Shown here one piece after another: positions 35,293-45,897 of a stretch of 64,000 nt of DNA; position 1 is the stretch's first letter; the number at the start of each line of letters is the position of its first letter. This DNA comes from Halorientalis marina (lineage in GTDB: Archaea; Halobacteriota; Halobacteria; Halobacteriales; Haloarculaceae): the NCBI RefSeq assembly GCF_023028345.1, contig NZ_CP095487.1, forward strand, positions 3,410,001 through 3,474,000, in the 5' to 3' direction. A program made the translations under genes and the position numbers. The notes beneath the pieces are model-generated. The model was given only the letters and a program-made list of their open reading frames with translations, did not search any database and was not told the DNA's origin.

Positions 35293-36057
35293 CTACGTCT
35301 CGGCGACGAACGACTCGACGTCCGCGACCAGTCGCCCGGGCGCCGACGCGATAGCGCTGTGGCCGACGCCGTCGAGGTCGACCAGCCGCGCGTCGTCGAT
35401 CCGGTCGTCTAGCGCCGCGACGCCGTCACGGAGGTGCTGTGGGCTGTGTTCGCCGCGGACGAGCAGGACCGGGACGCCGGGGTCGGGGGCCGCGGGGAGC
35501 CGGTAGTCCTCGACCGCGTGGTTCTCCCGGACGACCGTCTCGGCGGCCTCGAAGTTCACCTCGTCGGGCCAGAACGGGAGCGCCTCGGCGTCGGGAACGC
35601 CACCCGCGACCTCGAAGAACTGTCGCAGGACACCGCGCCGGTCGCCGTCGGCCAGCCGCGCGGCCAGATCGTCGGCGAGGTCCATCTCGCGGTGCTGGCC
35701 GGTCAGGATCGCCGGTTCGTAGAGGACGAGCCGTTCGATGTCGGCCCCGCGGGCGGCTTCCAGTGCGCAGAGCCCGCCGAAGGAGTGGCCGAACAGCGTC
35801 GGCGTCCCGTCGACGGCGTCGACGACGGCCAGCACGTCCGCTCTCTCGCGTTCGAGAGCGTACTCGTCGGCGTCGCCGCTGTCGCCGCGCCCGCGTCGGT
35901 CGATCGTCACCGGTGCCAGCGCCCCGTCGAACTGCGGGACGACGTCGCGCCAACTCCGCCGTGAGCCGGACGTGCCGTGGACGAGGACGACCGGGTGGCC
36001 GTCACCGTGTCGTTCGTAGGCGATACTGGTGCCGTCGGGTGCAGTTACCGAGTGCAT
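35293..36057 (-). CDS. alpha/beta hydrolase
   Basis: 254 residues: oxyanion strand VVLVHGTSGSRRSW, nucleophile elbow LFGHSFGGLCALEAA, and catalytic His near the C-terminus in DGVGHSAIASAP. Substrate unknown; typical of small esterases or lactonases. The ATG at 36057 (MHSVTAPDGTSIAYERHGDG) is the family-like start. Confidence 0.85.
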   Translation of the reverse strand: MHSVTAPDGTSIAYERHGDGHPVVLVHGTSGSRRSWRDVVPQFDGALAPVTIDRRGRGDSGDADEYALERERADVLAVVDAVDGTPTLFGHSFGGLCALEAARGADIERLVLYEPAILTGQHREMDLADDLAARLADGDRRGVLRQFFEVAGGVPDAEALPFWPDEVNFEAAETVVRENHAVEDYRLPAAPDPGVPVLLVRGEHSPQHLRDGVAALDDRIDDARLVDLDGVGHSAIASAPGRLVADVESFVAET

Positions 36058-36166
36058 GGAGGGCGTCCCCAGTTGGCGGGCGGCGGGGATAGATGGTTCT
36101 CTCAATCGTACAGCCGTTCATATCCCCTCGGGAAACCGAGACGGCGGTCGGCGCGGCGACACGCGC

Positions 36167-36529
36167 TCAGGTCGACCGATTGGCGTCGCCGTCCTCGGCC
36201 GTCGTGCCGGTCTGGCGGCGCTTGACCCAGTAGTAGACGAGCGCGGCGACGCCGGCGAGCGCGGCCGAGACGCCGTCGCCGACGACGCCGCCGGCGAGGA
36301 CCGACTCGACGACCGAGCCGACGCCGATGGCGACGAGCAGGAGACCGACGGCGAGGATCCAGGCGCGGGAGTCCTCGACCTTGCCGTACTCGCCGGCCTC
36401 GATGAGGGCCATCTCCTTGCGGTGTTCGAGGTAGACGACGACGACGATGAACCCGAACGTGACGAGCAGGACGACCAGGACGAACGCCAGCGGGACGAGT
36501 CCGTCGAGGAACTCGGACTGAAGGGGCAT
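36167..36529 (-). CDS. membrane protein, three predicted helices
   Basis: 120 residues: helix VPLAFVLVVLLVTFGFIVVVVYLEH, a conserved-looking EHRKEMALIEAGEYGKVEDSR linker (typical of DUF6249-like proteins), helix AWILAVGLLLVAIGVGSVVE, and a shorter helix ending VYYWVKRRQ. A minus-strand TATA at 36554-36560 lies 25 nt upstream. Unknown role. Confidence 0.65.
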   Translation of the reverse strand: MPLQSEFLDGLVPLAFVLVVLLVTFGFIVVVVYLEHRKEMALIEAGEYGKVEDSRAWILAVGLLLVAIGVGSVVESVLAGGVVGDGVSAALAGVAALVYYWVKRRQTGTTAEDGDANRST

Positions 36530-36662
36530 GCGATTGGTTTCGCCGCCTCAGCTATTAAATCAATAGTCGGATTCACGGACAGGACGGGCGCACAGGCGGG
36601 CCGTGGTCCGGGACGGCGGCGATTCCGCGGCGGCGACGGACAGCAGGCCGCGACGACGACGC

Positions 36663-37471
36663 TCAGAGATCGGCGGCGGCGAACCGGCGGTAGCCGACCC
36701 ACGTCGGGAGGACGATCCACGCGACGAGGATCAGCGCGGCGACCCACCACGAGAGGTAGACCGGGACGGAGCCGCCGAGGGTCGCGCGGAGCGACTCGGT
36801 GCCCTCGAAGAGGGTGAAGACGCCGCTGTAGGCCCCGTTCGGACTGAGCCGCTGGAGGAAGTAGACCCACGCCGGCGGACGCGCGCCGGCCGCGGCCGTG
36901 TACAGCCCGGGAATCCGCTGCCAGACGAGGTCGAACAGGACGAACGCACCGAAGGCACCGGTCGCGGCACGACGTGCCGATCCCGACGCGGCCGAGAGGC
37001 CGACCGCGATGGCGACGAAGGCAACGGCGAAGAGGACCGTGACGGCGGTGAAGCCGAGGAATATCGGCAGGGAGGCGGGCGAGAACACGGCCGCGACCAG
37101 CGTCGCGATGCCGAACCCGGCCGCGATGGCGACCGCGACCACGAGCGACCGGCCGACGAGTTTGCCGATCACGACGTTCCGGCGCTCGTGTGGCAGCGAG
37201 AGGAGGAGCTTGATGCTCCCGCTCTCGCGCTCGCCGACGATGGCCCGGTAGCCGGTCAGCAGGGCCGTCACGGGGACGAGCACGCCCGCGATCAGGTGGA
37301 GAAGCCCCGCGAGTCGGACGATGGAGTCCGGCGACGCCCTGGTCCGGAGCGTCACCAGGGCGTAGACGAGCGCGGCCGCGACCGACGCGACGACGAAGAT
37401 GCCCGCGACCGTCCACAGCGACCGCGACCGGACGGCGTCGGCGAAGTCCTTGCGAGCGACCGCCCGCCAGG

Positions 37472-37475
<4 letters not shown>
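36663..37475 (-). CDS. ABC-2 type transporter permease
   Basis: 270 residues, six predicted membrane spans (for example WTVAGIFVVASVAAALVYAL, IFLGFTAVTVLFAVAFVAIA). The GYRAIVGERESGSIKLLLSLP motif typical of haloarchaeal ABC-2/NosY-like permeases is present. GTG 37475 overlaps the ATPase stop by 4 nt, giving coupled translation; the upstream frame is ATPase DNA in another frame. Substrate unknown. Confidence 0.85.
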
Positions 37476-38539
<1,064 letters not shown>

Positions 38540-38590
38540 GCCAGCCGGTTTCGACGGTCCCGGTAAAAACGTGACTCTCTGACTGACGGC

Positions 38591-38857
38591 TCAGATCTCG
38601 TCGTCGGGGTCGTTGCGGTCGGCGACGCGGGCCGCCTCGGTCGCGTACCGCTCCCGGCGGTCGGCGTCCTCGACCGGCCGGAGCCGCTCGGGGTCGATCT
38701 CCGTCGCGGCGGTGACCCCCTGCTTCGAGAGCATCTTCGAGGACTTGTGTTGCTGGACCGCGCGCTCGCCGTCCGGCGTCGCGTAGACGAGCGTGACCAG
38801 CCCCTTGTCGTTGTAGTCACGCTCCACGAGCCAGACCTGCACCGTCTCCTCGGTCAT
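38591..38857 (-). CDS. small conserved hypothetical protein
   Basis: 88 residues: a beta-rich start (VQVWLVERDYNDKGLVTLVYATPDG) and a charged helical tail. It resembles uncharacterised haloarchaeal proteins; no motif for function. A TATA-like element at 38883-38890 lies 26 nt upstream. The longer frame to 39364 overlaps a real gene on the other strand. Confidence 0.6.
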   Translation of the reverse strand: MTEETVQVWLVERDYNDKGLVTLVYATPDGERAVQQHKSSKMLSKQGVTAATEIDPERLRPVEDADRRERYATEAARVADRNDPDDEI

Positions 38858-39002
38858 ACACCGTGGTTCGACGAGGGGCGGGTTAAGTCCCGCCATTCCC
38901 GCGTGTCGTCGACGAGTCGGCCGCCGGCGCCGAGAGAGCACGCGCCCTCGGCGCCCGAGCCGGCAGATGGATTCATGTACATCGGTCCAGTAGCCCGAAC
39001 CG

Positions 39003-39623
39003 ATGCGGTGGAGCGAGCGGGCCCGCGAGCGACTCCGGCCCGGCGAGACCGTCGCGGAGACGATTCCGGTCGGGAGCAACGGGATCGTCGTCACCGACCA
39101 GCGCGTGCTCGCGTTCACGCCCGATGGGGAGGGGCCGAACTTCCGCGCCATCGAGCGCCCGAACGTCGAGGGGGTGCGCCTCGACCACGTCGGAGCGACG
39201 GGCTGGCTCGAATACGTCGGCAAGGGCGCACTCGCCGGCGTCGTCGGCGTCGCGCTCGGGCTCACGCTGGACCTCGGCGGGATGTTCGCGCTCGGGGGCG
39301 TCAGCGGCGAGGGGGCGAGCGCCGTCGGCGCCGGCGGCCTCACGCGGCTGCTCGGGACGCTCAACGCCGCGCTCGATGCGGCCGACGAGGCGCTGCTGGT
39401 CGGCGGCCTCCTCGCGCTGGTGTTCGCGCTGGGCGCGTTCGGGATGTACGTCGAGAGCCGGAGCTACAACCTCGTGATCGGGGTCGCCGGCGACGAGGAC
39501 CTCCACGTCCGGGCGCCGTCGTCGGCCGACGACCAGGACCGCCGGCTCGAACGCGCGCTGGGCGACGACGCCTTCGGGCCGGGCCCCGAGGAGCCGGTCC
39601 CGGCCGAGGAGTCGGGCGTGTGA
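39003..39623 (+). CDS. membrane protein with PH-like N-terminal domain
   Basis: 206 residues. The first 65 look like a bacterial-PH/GRAM-type beta domain (VAETIPVGSNGIVVTDQRVLAF). A Gly-rich hydrophobic pair follows (GALAGVVGVALGLTLDLGG and LLVGGLLALVFALGAFGMYV), then a cytosolic acidic tail. Function unknown. It ends 49 nt before uvrC. Confidence 0.6.
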   Translation: MRWSERARERLRPGETVAETIPVGSNGIVVTDQRVLAFTPDGEGPNFRAIERPNVEGVRLDHVGATGWLEYVGKGALAGVVGVALGLTLDLGGMFALGGVSGEGASAVGAGGLTRLLGTLNAALDAADEALLVGGLLALVFALGAFGMYVESRSYNLVIGVAGDEDLHVRAPSSADDQDRRLERALGDDAFGPGPEEPVPAEESGV

Positions 39624-39671
39624 GACCGGGTCCGTAACCCACATACTCGTCTCGCTCCTACTCCGGTCGCG

Positions 39672-41489
39672 ATGGACGCAGGCGAGGTCAGAGAGCGCGC
39701 CGCCGACCTGCCGACCGAGCCCGGCGTCTACCAGTTCCTCGCGCGCGACGACGCCGGCGGCGAGGACCGCGTCCTCTACGTCGGGAAAGCGGTCGACCTC
39801 CGCGACCGGGTGCGGTCGTACGCGGACCCCAGAAGCGAGCGCATCCGGCGGATGGTCGCCCGCGCCGACGACCTCGACGTGGCCGTCACCGACACCGAGA
39901 CCCAGGCGCTCCTGCTCGAAGCCAACCTCATCAAGCGCCACCAGCCGCGGTACAACGTCCGGCTGAAGGACGACAAGTCCTACCCACTCGTGCAACTCAC
40001 CGCCCACGAGTTCCCCCGCATCGAGATCACCCGCGACCCCGACGACGACGCGACCGTCTACGGCCCCTATACGGACAAAGGCAGGGTCGAGACCGTCGTC
40101 AAGGCCCTCCGGGAGACGTACGGTCTCCGGGGCTGTTCGGACCACAAGTTCCGGGGTCGCGACCGCCCCTGTCTCGACTACGAGGTCGGCATCTGTACCG
40201 CGCCCTGCACCGGCGAGATCGACGAGCCGAGCTACGCGGGCGACGTGTCCAGCGTCCGGCGCTTCTTCGAGGGGGAGACGGGCGTCCTGGCCGACCCGCT
40301 TCGCCGGGAGATGGAGCGGGCCGCACAGGACGAGGAGTTCGAGCGGGCGGCGAACCACCGGGACCGCCTCGAAGCGGTCGAGGCGTTCCACGGCGGCGGG
40401 GGCGAAGCCGTCACCGCCCCCGAGGGCGGCGGCGAGCGTGCGGTGGACGTGCTCGGCGCGACAGTGGAGGGCGACGAGGCGACGGTCGCGCGCCTGCACG
40501 CCGCCGACGGCCAGCTGGTCGACCGGGAGCGTCACACGCTGGCCGCCCCCGAGGGCGAGGACCGGATCGGCGCGGTCTTCGCCGCGTTCGTCCCCCAGTA
40601 CTACGCCGAGCGGGACCTGCCGGACGCGCTCCTGCTCTCGGAGCGGCCCGGCGACGCCGAACTCGCCGCCTGGCTCGAAGCCGAGGGTGTCGACGTCCGC
40701 GTCCCCGGCGCGGGCCGTGAGGCGAAACTCGTCGACCTCGCGCTGAAGAACGCCCGGCGCGGCGTCAGTGCCCGCGACGACGAAGGGCGGGCGCTGGCCG
40801 AGGCGCTCGGCCTGGAGGGGCGAATCGAGCGCGTCGAGGGGTTCGACGTGAGCCACGCCCAGGGGAGAGCCGTCGTCGGGAGCGACGTGACCTTCGTCGA
40901 CGGGAGTCCCGAGAAGTCCGATTACCGCCGGAAGAAACTGGACGAGACCAACGACGACTACGCGAATATGCGATCCCTCGTGCGGTGGCGGGCCGAGCGG
41001 GCCGTCGAGGGCCGCGACGACCGCCCCGACCCGGACCTGCTCCTCGTCGACGGCGGCGAGGGGCAACTCGGCGCGGCCCGTGACGCGCTCGCCGAGACCG
41101 GCTGGGACGTTCCAGTCGTCGCCCTCGCCAAGGAGGAAGAACTGGTCGTGACGCCCACGAGGAGTCCCGTGAGCGAGGCGAACGGGACGCTGTCGCGAGC
41201 GGAGCGAAGCTACAGAACGCACGACTGGGCCGACGACGCGCCGCATCTCCACCTCTGTCAGCGGGTCCGCGACGAGGCCCACCGCTTCGCCGTCCAGTAC
41301 CACCAGTCGCTCCGGGACGAGGTCTCGACGGCACTCGACGAAGTGCCCGGCGTCGGCCCCGAGACCCGGCGACGCCTCCTCCGGCGGTTCGGGAGCGTCG
41401 AGAACGTTCGGGACGCCTCGACCGAGGAACTCACCCGCGTCGACGGCGTCGGCGAGGCCACCGCGGACGCCATCGTCTCGCGGCTCTGA
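39672..41489 (+). CDS. uvrC: UvrABC excinuclease subunit C with internal insert
   Basis: 605 residues. N-terminal GIY-YIG nuclease ([31 protein letters not shown]) for the 3' incision. A central Cys cluster and UVR-like helix ([16 protein letters not shown]) follow, then an RNase H-like C-nuclease ([33 protein letters not shown]) for the 5' cut, and tandem HhH at the end. In the C-nuclease, the stretch [25 protein letters not shown] holds an extra hydrophilic segment coded by palindromic DNA. uvrB lies 4.4 kb downstream. Confidence 0.93.
   Translation: MDAGEVRERAADLPTEPGVYQFLARDDAGGEDRVLYVGKAVDLRDRVRSYADPRSERIRRMVARADDLDVAVTDTETQALLLEANLIKRHQPRYNVRLKDDKSYPLVQLTAHEFPRIEITRDPDDDATVYGPYTDKGRVETVVKALRETYGLRGCSDHKFRGRDRPCLDYEVGICTAPCTGEIDEPSYAGDVSSVRRFFEGETGVLADPLRREMERAAQDEEFERAANHRDRLEAVEAFHGGGGEAVTAPEGGGERAVDVLGATVEGDEATVARLHAADGQLVDRERHTLAAPEGEDRIGAVFAAFVPQYYAERDLPDALLLSERPGDAELAAWLEAEGVDVRVPGAGREAKLVDLALKNARRGVSARDDEGRALAEALGLEGRIERVEGFDVSHAQGRAVVGSDVTFVDGSPEKSDYRRKKLDETNDDYANMRSLVRWRAERAVEGRDDRPDPDLLLVDGGEGQLGAARDALAETGWDVPVVALAKEEELVVTPTRSPVSEANGTLSRAERSYRTHDWADDAPHLHLCQRVRDEAHRFAVQYHQSLRDEVSTALDEVPGVGPETRRRLLRRFGSVENVRDASTEELTRVDGVGEATADAIVSRL
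41164..41215. repeat. palindromic insert inside uvrC
   Basis: gtcccgt/acgggac (41164-41188, 11-nt loop containing gagcgaggcga) is followed at once by a weaker ctgt...acag unit (41190-41215) with gagcggagcga in its loop. The gagcgaagcga-type loop is the same flavour as the second hairpin after argF. It encodes a Ser/Arg/Glu/Asn peptide where UvrC proteins normally pass directly from a lysine-glutamate strand to a conserved loop. Confidence 0.6.
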
Positions 41490-41696
41490 GCGGGACCGCT
41501 CGGCCGGCCGGACGAGTCCGGCCGTTTAAATGCCCATCGTTGGGAGGTAGTGCGCTTTTATTTCACGGACTCGTTTGGGGAACTATCTCGTGGGAGTAGT
41601 ACGCATGCCGGGGCAACAGGGCGGTGTATCGGCGACGGAACGGTGTAGCGGACGCGCTGGCGGGGGCGCGGCGTCGCTCCGGCCGGGGGCGAACGA

Positions 41697-43466
41697 ATGA
41701 GCGACCGAAAACTCGGGGCGGTCGGGGTCGTGGGCGTCGTCGTGCTCGCGAGCGTCGCCGCGGTGGGCGCGGTCCCGGGCGCGCTGGCGGGCGTCGCGAC
41801 GGCAGCGAACGAACCGACGGCGGAGCAGTCGCCGTACGACGGTCCACACGCCGTGCCAGGGACGGTCGAGGCCGAGGACTTCGACACCGGCGGCGAGGGC
41901 GTCGCCTTCCACGACACCTCGGACACCGTGTGGGACACCTACCGGCGGACGAGCGTCGACATCGACTACTCGTTGAACGCCCACTGGGTCGAGCGCATCG
42001 AGACCGGCGAGTGGCTCGAATACACCGTCGAGGCCGAGCAGGCGGGTACCTACGAACTCCGGGTCCGGACCGCTGCCGAGGCGAACGCCTCGTTCGACCT
42101 CGCCGTCGACGGCGAGACGCGGCTGACGGACGTGACGGTGCCGGACTCCGACGGCTCCTTCACCACCGTCTCCGCCGGCACCCTCTCGCTCGACCCGGGT
42201 ACGCACGTCGTCCGGGTCACCGCGACCGACAGCGACTGGAAATTCGACCAGTTGGAACTGACCGAGTCCGAATCGAGCGATGGCGGCGATTCCCCGAGTT
42301 CGACACCGACGCCGACGCCATCCGCTACCGCGACCCCGACACCGACCGCAACCCCGTCACCGACTCCAACGCCAACCGCGACGCCGGCACCAACACCGAC
42401 CGAGACTGAGACTGAAACGGAAACGGAAACGGAAACGGAAACGGAAACGGAAACGGAAACGAAAACGGAAACGGAAACCGAGACTAAAACGGAAACTGAG
42501 ACTGAAACGGAAACGGAAACGGAAACGGAAACGGAAACGGAAACGGAAACCGAGACCGAGACTGAAACGGAAACTGAGACTGAGACCGAGACAGAAACTG
42601 AGACCGAGACAGAAACTGAGATCGAGACAGAAACTGAGATTGAGACAGAAACTGAGACCGAGCGCGACACGCGACAGTCGGAGGAGGAACTGCTGCCCGA
42701 CGGGCCGTCCGAGGGGCCGTCCGGCGGACCGCCCGACGGACCCGACGAGAAGGGGATGTGCCCGCCGACGGAGGACGTTCGCGAGGACATCCAGTCGCAA
42801 CTGGACCGGGAGTCGGCGGCGTCGGTCCGGGCGGAACTCTCCGAGGATATGATCGACTGCATCCCGGCGGACCTGCAGCAGGAACTCGGTCTGACATCGA
42901 CCATCGACGGCGACGGGGCGAGGACAGGTAGCAACGAGGAGGTCACCGACAACGCCGCGGAGGACACCGATGACGACGGAACCGCCACGGACGACGGAAC
43001 CACTGCCGACGACGAAGCGACGGCGACTGACGGTGGCGCGGACGCGGCGGACGCGTCGACGCCGACGGAGCGCTCCCGACCGCCGGGCGGCGACGGTGGC
43101 GAGGGACTGCCACGGGACATCGGTGACGTGGACGGTGGAGACCCCACCGGCGGCGACGGCGAACGGCGTCGCGTTGCCGGGCCCGACACACCAGCAGACG
43201 AAAGCACGCCGTCGCGGACCGCAGCGGACGGGTCGCGTGCCGGTCCGGTGTCGCAAACGAGCGCGAGCGCGAGTCGTGACACCGGGGCGGAAGTCCAGGA
43301 CACGGACGGCGACGGGGTCCCCGACAGCGAGGACTATGCTCCCCGGGACCCGGACGTGCAGGATCGGAGCGACGTGACCGGGGACGACGGTATCGGCACC
43401 GGGTCGAAACTGTTCGTGCTCGCCACCGCCGCCGTCGCGCCGCTGGCGTACCGCCGGTTCGGTTGA
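41697..43466 (+). CDS. secreted CBM6-type surface protein with Glu-Thr stalk
   Basis: 589 residues. A Sec-type signal (VVGVVVLASVAAVGAVPGALAG) precedes a carbohydrate-binding module of the CBM6 family at about residues 60-195 (TVEAEDFDTGGEGVAFHDT ... DWKFDQLELTE). A Pro-Thr linker leads to an (ET)n tract of about 85 residues. A mixed acidic region follows, then one thrombospondin type-3-like calcium motif (DTDGDGVPDSEDYAPRD) and a C-terminal TM ending YRRFG, as in haloarchaeal CTERM anchors without the PGF motif. Probably a cell-wall-attached sugar-binding protein. A 31-codon frame at 41605-41700 overlaps its start. Confidence 0.8.
   Translation: MSDRKLGAVGVVGVVVLASVAAVGAVPGALAGVATAANEPTAEQSPYDGPHAVPGTVEAEDFDTGGEGVAFHDTSDTVWDTYRRTSVDIDYSLNAHWVERIETGEWLEYTVEAEQAGTYELRVRTAAEANASFDLAVDGETRLTDVTVPDSDGSFTTVSAGTLSLDPGTHVVRVTATDSDWKFDQLELTESESSDGGDSPSSTPTPTPSATATPTPTATPSPTPTPTATPAPTPTETETETETETETETETETETKTETETETKTETETETETETETETETETETETETETETETETETETETETETEIETETEIETETETERDTRQSEEELLPDGPSEGPSGGPPDGPDEKGMCPPTEDVREDIQSQLDRESAASVRAELSEDMIDCIPADLQQELGLTSTIDGDGARTGSNEEVTDNAAEDTDDDGTATDDGTTADDEATATDGGADAADASTPTERSRPPGGDGGEGLPRDIGDVDGGDPTGGDGERRRVAGPDTPADESTPSRTAADGSRAGPVSQTSASASRDTGAEVQDTDGDGVPDSEDYAPRDPDVQDRSDVTGDDGIGTGSKLFVLATAAVAPLAYRRFG
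42402..42662 (+). repeat. Glu-Thr coding minisatellite
   Basis: Hexanucleotide array of gaaacg/gagact/gagacc units encoding about 87 residues of alternating Glu and Thr (occasional Lys and Ile). Long runs of identical gaaacg units (42416-42468 and 42500-42550) alternate with mixed units, pointing to slippage expansions. Open antisense frames here are artefacts of the repeat. Confidence 0.9.
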
Positions 43467-43545
43467 GTCGGGGACCCCGCCGGTCCGAACCGCGACCGGT
43501 TACCGGGACGACACTATTATGCACGGTCCCGTCGAACCCGAAGCC

Positions 43546-44730
43546 ATGTCCCGTAACGGGGAGAGCCTCGCCTACCGGATGGGGCGAATGAGCGCCGGCG
43601 GCGGGAGGCCGTCGCCGCGCTCGCTGGCCGCCCTGCTCGTCGGCCTCGCCATCGTCCTCCTCCTGTTCGACGTCGTCGATACGGTCGGGTTCGTCGGCCT
43701 GCTCTTCCTGGCGATCGCCATCGTCGCTGTCAGCAGTTCGGTGGTCATCGTCCAGGCCTACGAGAAGCGGGCGCTCGTGGTGCTCGGTTCGTTCCGTCGC
43801 CTGCTCCAACCGGGTATCAACTTCGTCCCGCCGTTCGTCTCGAAGACCTACCAGTACGATATGCGGACGGAGACGATGGACGTGCCGAGCCAGGAAGCGA
43901 TCACCCGGGACAACTCCCCGGTCACCGCCGACGCCGTCGTCTACATCCGCGTAATGGACGCGAAACGGGCCTTCCTCGAGGTCGAGGACTACCGCCGCGC
44001 CGTCTCGAACCTCGCCCAGACCACCCTCCGGGCCGTCATTGGCGACATGGAACTCGACGAGACCCTCTCGAAGCGGACGGAAATCAACGCCCGCATCCGC
44101 AAGGAACTGGACGAACCCACCGACCAGTGGGGCATCCGCGTCGAGTCCGTCGAGGTGCGCGAGGTCATGCCCTCGCCCGACGTACAGGACGCGATGGAGC
44201 AACAGACCGCCGCCGAGCGCCGCCGCCGCGCCATGATCCTCGAAGCCCAGGGGGAACGGCGCAGCGACATCGAACGCGCCCAGGGTGACAAGCAGTCGAA
44301 CATCATCCGCGCGCAGGGCGAAAAGCAGTCACAGATTCTCGAAGCCCAGGGTGACGCGATCTCCACCGTTCTGCGGGCGAAATCCGCCGAATCGATGGGC
44401 GAACGCGCCGTCATCGACAAGGGGATGGAGACGCTCGCCGACATGGGCGAGAGCCCGTCGACGACGTTCGTCCTCCCGCAGGAACTCACCTCGCTGGTCG
44501 GCCGCTACGGTAAACACCTCACCGGGAGCGACGCGCGGACGGACGGCGAACCGCTCGACAGCCTCGAGTTCGACGACGAGACGCGGGCGATGCTCGGCCT
44601 CGACGACATCAAGGAGATCCTCGGCGAGATCGACGCCGAGATCGAGGCTGCGAGTTCTGCCGCCGGCGGCGAGGGAGTGCAGGACGCCGACGCCGTCATC
44701 GAGGAGATGGACGAACAGCGTGGCTTCTGA
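43546..44730 (+). CDS. SPFH/band-7 membrane protein
   Basis: 394 residues: two N-terminal hydrophobic segments (SLAALLVGLAIVLLLFDVV, FVGLLFLAIAIVAVSSSVVIV) and an SPFH domain (GSFRRLLQPGINFVPPFV, SRSQEAITRDNSPVTADAVVYIRV-type strand). A coiled repeat follows with about 12-residue AQG units (EAQGERRSDIE, RAQGDKQSNII, RAQGEKQSQIL), then an acidic tail. Stomatin-like membrane scaffold or microdomain protein. The start at 43546 lies 26 nt after the TATA at 43514-43520. Confidence 0.9.
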   Translation: MSRNGESLAYRMGRMSAGGGRPSPRSLAALLVGLAIVLLLFDVVDTVGFVGLLFLAIAIVAVSSSVVIVQAYEKRALVVLGSFRRLLQPGINFVPPFVSKTYQYDMRTETMDVPSQEAITRDNSPVTADAVVYIRVMDAKRAFLEVEDYRRAVSNLAQTTLRAVIGDMELDETLSKRTEINARIRKELDEPTDQWGIRVESVEVREVMPSPDVQDAMEQQTAAERRRRAMILEAQGERRSDIERAQGDKQSNIIRAQGEKQSQILEAQGDAISTVLRAKSAESMGERAVIDKGMETLADMGESPSTTFVLPQELTSLVGRYGKHLTGSDARTDGEPLDSLEFDDETRAMLGLDDIKEILGEIDAEIEAASSAAGGEGVQDADAVIEEMDEQRGF

Positions 44731-44769
44731 ACCGCAATCCTTGAGCGCCGGGCCCGCCTCGATGGCGAT

Positions 44770-45585
44770 ATGCCCCACGTCACTCGCCTCAGGGTCTTTC
44801 CGGTGAAGTCACTCGACGGCATCGACGTGTCGAGTACCACGCTCGGCGAGGGCGGCGCGCTCGCCCTCGACCGCGAGTACGCCATGTTCGACGCGGACGG
44901 GGACTACGTCAACGGCAAGGCGACCGCCGCGGTCCACCGCCTCGATTCGACGTTCGACCCCGACACCCACGACCTGACGCTGTCCGTCACGGACCCCGGA
45001 CCGGACGAGCCGGCCGACGAACCGACCTTCCGGCTCCGCGACGACGACGAGCGGGCGGCGCTCTCGAAGTGGCTCACCGACTTCTTCGGCTACCCGGTCA
45101 CGGTCGAACGCGACGACCGCGGCGGCTACCCCGACGACACCGAGTTGCACGGACCGACGGTCATCAGCACGGGCACGGTCCGCGAGGTGGCCGACTGGTT
45201 CGACCTCCCCGCCGAGAACGTCCGCCGCCGCTTCCGGGCGAACGTCGAGATAGACGCCGCGGAGCCGTTCTGGGAGGACCGACTGTTCGGCGACCACGGC
45301 GAAGTCGTCGACTTCGAGGTCGGCGACGTTCCCGTCGAGGGCGTCAACCCCTGCCAGCGGTGTGTCGTCCCGTCGCGGGACCCCGACACCGGCGCCGAGG
45401 ACGAGGGGTTCCGCGAGCGGTTCGTCGAGAAACGGCGGGAGACGGAGCCGCCCTGGACCGACAGCGACCGGTTCGACCACTACTTCCGGCTCATGCTGAA
45501 CACGACGGTCCCGAAGTCGGCGTGGGGGAGTGAGGTCGGGGTCGGCGACGCCGTGACTGTCGGTGAGCGTCGCGAGATTGCCTAA
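44770..45585 (+). CDS. MOSC domain protein
   Basis: 271 residues: beta-barrel N-domain (RVFPVKSLDGIDVSSTTLGEGG) and a C-terminal MOSC domain with the conserved cysteine in EGVNPCQRCVVPSRDPDTG. Related to mARC/YcbX molybdenum-cofactor sulfurtransferase-like reductases acting on N-hydroxylated compounds. Complete; 39 nt after the SPFH gene. Confidence 0.9.
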   Translation: MPHVTRLRVFPVKSLDGIDVSSTTLGEGGALALDREYAMFDADGDYVNGKATAAVHRLDSTFDPDTHDLTLSVTDPGPDEPADEPTFRLRDDDERAALSKWLTDFFGYPVTVERDDRGGYPDDTELHGPTVISTGTVREVADWFDLPAENVRRRFRANVEIDAAEPFWEDRLFGDHGEVVDFEVGDVPVEGVNPCQRCVVPSRDPDTGAEDEGFRERFVEKRRETEPPWTDSDRFDHYFRLMLNTTVPKSAWGSEVGVGDAVTVGERREIA

Positions 45586-45897
45586 AAATTGGGGGGCGAG
45601 ATAGCGGCCCGCCGGGCGGGCAGCGAACCGGCGCGCCGAGTGACGTGGACTGTCGAGACGCGCGGGCAGCGCGTCGTGGACCGGCCGGGAGAGTGGGGCA
45701 GTGAGGCAGTTGGGGCAACCCCGGCCAGCGTGCGGGGACCGCGCACCGCGATGGGCGGCATCGGGACGCCACGGGACCGGGCGGTTCGTCCCGGTGCGAC
45801 CCCCGCACCCGATACGAGGCCCCCCAGGTTCGTAAAAACCCCCTCGGTGTTTCCGACCCGGAAAGGCGGCCCCAAATTTTATATACCAGTTTCAGAG
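45586..45897. other. 312-nt gap with strong AT element near uvrB
   Basis: No convincing gene. It is GC-rich with small hairpins (gcccgc/cgggc near 45608) and ends in aaattttatatacca (45874-45888), a TATA-like element readable both ways next to the uvrB stop. It could promote an antisense RNA over uvrB or an RNA running left, or be incidental. Confidence 0.4.

Noticed and set aside
42050..43303. Long antisense open frames across the Glu-Thr repeat (SVSVSV and FRFRFR proteins)
   Set aside because: They are reading-frame artefacts of the hexamer repeat. The plus-strand frame has a signal peptide, a CBM6 domain and a TM anchor.
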